Both the position numbers and the translations under genes were made by a program. This document shows positions 7,035 to 8,470 of a stretch of DNA of 8,470 nucleotides, in pieces. Under the pieces are notes generated by a model, which made no database searches, was not told where the DNA came from, and was given only the letters and a program-made list of their open reading frames with translations. How positions within the stretch are numbered: the first letter of the stretch is position 1; the number at the start of each line of letters is the position of its first letter. Source of the stretch: an uncultured Bacteroidota bacterium (lineage in GTDB: Bacteria; Bacteroidota; Bacteroidia; Bacteroidales; SZUA-534); assembly GCA_937899145.1 (NCBI GenBank), contig CALBPW010000330.1, positions 1 through 8,470 on the forward strand. The letters are read 5' to 3'.

Positions 7035-7094
7035 TATTGAAATAAATTGGCAGCTGACAGTTGACTGTCAAGAACAATTTTATCGAAATAAATT
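7035..7094. repeat. Palindrome flanked by a 14-nt imperfect direct repeat
   Basis: TGACAGT TG ACTGTCA (7055-7070) is a perfect 7-bp inverted repeat. AAATTG (7044-7049) and CAATTT (7075-7080) give a second pair of arms outside it. TATTGAAATAAATT (7035-7048) and TATCGAAATAAATT (7081-7094) form a direct repeat with one mismatch and a 46-nt period. It lies in the divergent gap between the glycosyltransferase and the phosphoglycerate mutase. It could be an operator, a decayed heptad microsatellite (TGACAGT TGACTGT) or a relic of a small insertion. Confidence 0.5.
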
Positions 7095-7144
7095 CAATGT
7101 TGGCAACCGTTTAATGCCGGTTTGTCCTTTTGTCGGATTATTGG

Positions 7145-7175
7145 TTTGATAATTATTTAATCTGAATTATTTTAG
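7145..7175 (+). promoter_or_regulatory. Promoter of the gpmA-asnB unit
   Basis: TTTG (7145-7148), a 19-nt spacer, then TATTTTAG (7168-7175), which matches TAnnTTTG at all fixed positions but one. Predicted start near 7181, about 18 nt before the ATG. Confidence 0.45.
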
Positions 7176-7198
7176 CCACGTGAAACTCAAACTATACT

Positions 7199-7900
7199 AT
7201 GGGAAAATTGATATTAATTCGGCATGGCGAGTCGGTTTGGAACACACACAATATATTTACTGGTTGGGTTGACGTTCCGTTAACGCAGTCGGGCATTATT
7301 GAGGCTGCCAAGGCAGGGCATGTTATTGCCGACATCGATATTGACATTGTTTACACGTCGGCTTTAGTGCGCTCAATACAAACCGCATTAATTGTATTGC
7401 TGGGGGCGCAGCGTAAGCGCATACCTTATATGGTTCACACTATTTTAGACAGACATCGAAGCCGGTATCATAGATTTAATCCTGAAATTTATCATAATAT
7501 GATTCCTGTTTATCGCTGTTGGCAATTAAATGAACGGTATTATGGTGAATTACAGGGGTTCGCAAAAGTTAAGATTGCCGATTTGTTTGGTGTTGAAAAA
7601 GTGCTTTCGTGGCGAAAAGGGTACACTGCACGGCCGCCAAAAGGCGAAAGTTTGTGTGATACATCGCGCCGGACATTACCCTTTTTTAATCGGAAAGTGA
7701 TGAAACAACTAAAAGCCGGCAAAAATGTCTTAATATCGGCACATGCCAATAGTTTGCGCTCAATTATAATGCATATTGACAATTTGGACGAAGCTCAAGT
7801 TGTCGGTTTAGAGATAGAAACAGCAAATCCTGTTATTTACGATTTTGATGGCGAAAAATTGGTGCGTTCAACAATTGAACTTGCAGAACAAAAGTGGTAA
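7199..7900 (+). CDS. gpmA: 2,3-bisphosphoglycerate-dependent phosphoglycerate mutase
   Basis: 233 residues. Interconverts 3- and 2-phosphoglycerate in glycolysis through a phosphohistidine, in the cytoplasm. The catalytic set is present: RHGESVWN (8-15) with H9 as the phosphorylated residue, FTGW (20-23), R58 in ALVRSIQT, E112 in LNERYYG and H182 in SAHANSLR. Compared with E. coli GpmA it has an extra ~25-residue segment between the ALVRS helix and LNER (about 70-105), and it lacks the loop after the PPP motif (here RPPKGESLCDT). Both traits are known from a bacterial subgroup of this family. Several usually invariant positions differ: AHGNS is AHANS, the RR pair before the PPP motif is RK (139-140), LNK is FAK, and the TG before the last strand is AN. 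Activity is likely but could be altered, and a role as a general phosphatase of the same superfamily cannot be excluded. The asnB gene follows after 20 nt on the same strand, so the two are probably co-transcribed. Confidence 0.85.
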   Translation: MGKLILIRHGESVWNTHNIFTGWVDVPLTQSGIIEAAKAGHVIADIDIDIVYTSALVRSIQTALIVLLGAQRKRIPYMVHTILDRHRSRYHRFNPEIYHNMIPVYRCWQLNERYYGELQGFAKVKIADLFGVEKVLSWRKGYTARPPKGESLCDTSRRTLPFFNRKVMKQLKAGKNVLISAHANSLRSIIMHIDNLDEAQVVGLEIETANPVIYDFDGEKLVRSTIELAEQKW

Positions 7901-7920
7901 TTGATTAAACTGATTTTATA

Positions 7921-8470
7921 ATGTGCGGAATAACAGGTGTTTATGCAATTACAGATGAAGGGAAACAACGATTTTCGTTTGTTGGGAAAGCGGCTGAAGT
8001 TTTGTCGAAGCGGGGACCTGATAGTCAGCAAATCTTTACTGAAAAACGTGTGTGTTTGGGGCATGCGCGTTTATCGGTAATTGATTTAAGCGAGGCTGCA
8101 AAGCAGCCATTTAGCGATGTAACAGGTAGATATACGATTGTTTACAATGGCGAGGTTTATAATTTCCGCGCTTTACGCAAAAATCTTGAAGCTAAAGGCC
8201 ATACTTTTAAAACAGATAGTGATACTGAAGTTGTTCTGTATCAATACATTGAAGATGGTTTTGAGTGTCTCGAAAAATTCAATGGCTTTTTTGCGTTCGC
8301 CATTTATGATAATTTGACTGAGACGCTTTTTGTAGCCCGCGACCGTATGGGGCAAAAGCCGCTACTTTATTACCATGGCTACGATTATATTGCTTTCGCA
8401 TCAGAAATGAAGGCGTTGATGGCTCTTGGCATTCCGCGCAATTTAGATATGACATCGCTGTGTATGTATT
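7921..8470 (+). CDS. asnB: Asparagine synthetase (glutamine-hydrolysing), N-terminal part (3' end outside window)
   Basis: The frame is open from ATG 7921 to the window end (183 full codons), so about the first third of a protein that normally has 550-630 residues is seen. It starts MCGITGVYA: Cys2 becomes the N-terminal nucleophile of the class II glutaminase domain after Met removal. Further glutaminase-domain motifs are RGPD (31-34), GHARLSVIDL (47-56, with glutamine-binding R50), NGEVYN (76-81), D101, NGFFAFA (121-127), ARDRMGQKP (139-147) and FASEMKAL (159-166). The full enzyme makes asparagine from aspartate, ATP and glutamine. The C-terminal ATP/aspartate domain that would confirm this is outside the window. 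AsnB-like amidotransferases also occur in surface-polysaccharide clusters, so the substrate remains open. It lies 20 nt after gpmA with no promoter between, which suggests an operon. Confidence 0.9.
   Translation, partial: MCGITGVYAITDEGKQRFSFVGKAAEVLSKRGPDSQQIFTEKRVCLGHARLSVIDLSEAAKQPFSDVTGRYTIVYNGEVYNFRALRKNLEAKGHTFKTDSDTEVVLYQYIEDGFECLEKFNGFFAFAIYDNLTETLFVARDRMGQKPLLYYHGYDYIAFASEMKALMALGIPRNLDMTSLCMY

Noticed and set aside
7540..8355. Minus-strand open frames 7540-7782, 7837-8064 and 8173-8355
   Set aside because: They are antisense to gpmA and to asnB, both clearly coding on the plus strand.

Overview
The window looks like a chromosomal stretch from a member of the Bacteroidetes, probably Bacteroidales-like. 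It is AT-rich, there are no obvious Shine-Dalgarno sequences before the genes, and several genes are preceded by the Bacteroidetes housekeeping promoter form (TTTG, a spacer of roughly 17-21 nt, then TAnnTTTG). The protein sequences also fit: an AraC-type regulator, a TPR-PAS-SpoIIE phosphatase, L19 and a GT4 glycosyltransferase, all of typical Bacteroidetes style. No mobile element, CRISPR array or phage gene is visible.

Layout from left to right: the 3' part of an AraC-family regulator (+, runs off the left edge); tRNA-Ser(CGA) (+) with a -7 promoter box and a terminator; a large membrane-anchored TPR-PAS-SpoIIE phosphatase (-); a divergently transcribed PdxA homologue (+) with its own promoter; a bidirectional terminator shared with the converging rplS gene (ribosomal protein L19, -), which has a promoter and a structured leader; a GT4 glycosyltransferase (-); a divergent intergenic region with a small palindrome and direct repeat; a phosphoglycerate mutase (+); and, 20 nt behind it, the 5' part of asnB (asparagine synthetase, +), cut by the right edge. 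The gaps at 596-740 and 830-1077 hold only the tRNA signals described, and I see no further gene in them.

The genes do not form one obvious pathway. Only gpmA-like and asnB look like an operon. The rest are single transcription units in alternating orientations.

The most notable observation is the PdxA homologue. It keeps the length and core fold sequence of 4-hydroxythreonine-4-phosphate dehydrogenase, but all three metal-binding histidines and all five recalled substrate-contact residues are replaced, while their spacing is kept. It looks like a preserved pseudoenzyme, or an enzyme with a new activity. Second in interest is a hairpin leader at the predicted 5' end of the rplS mRNA, a candidate autoregulatory ribosomal-protein leader.
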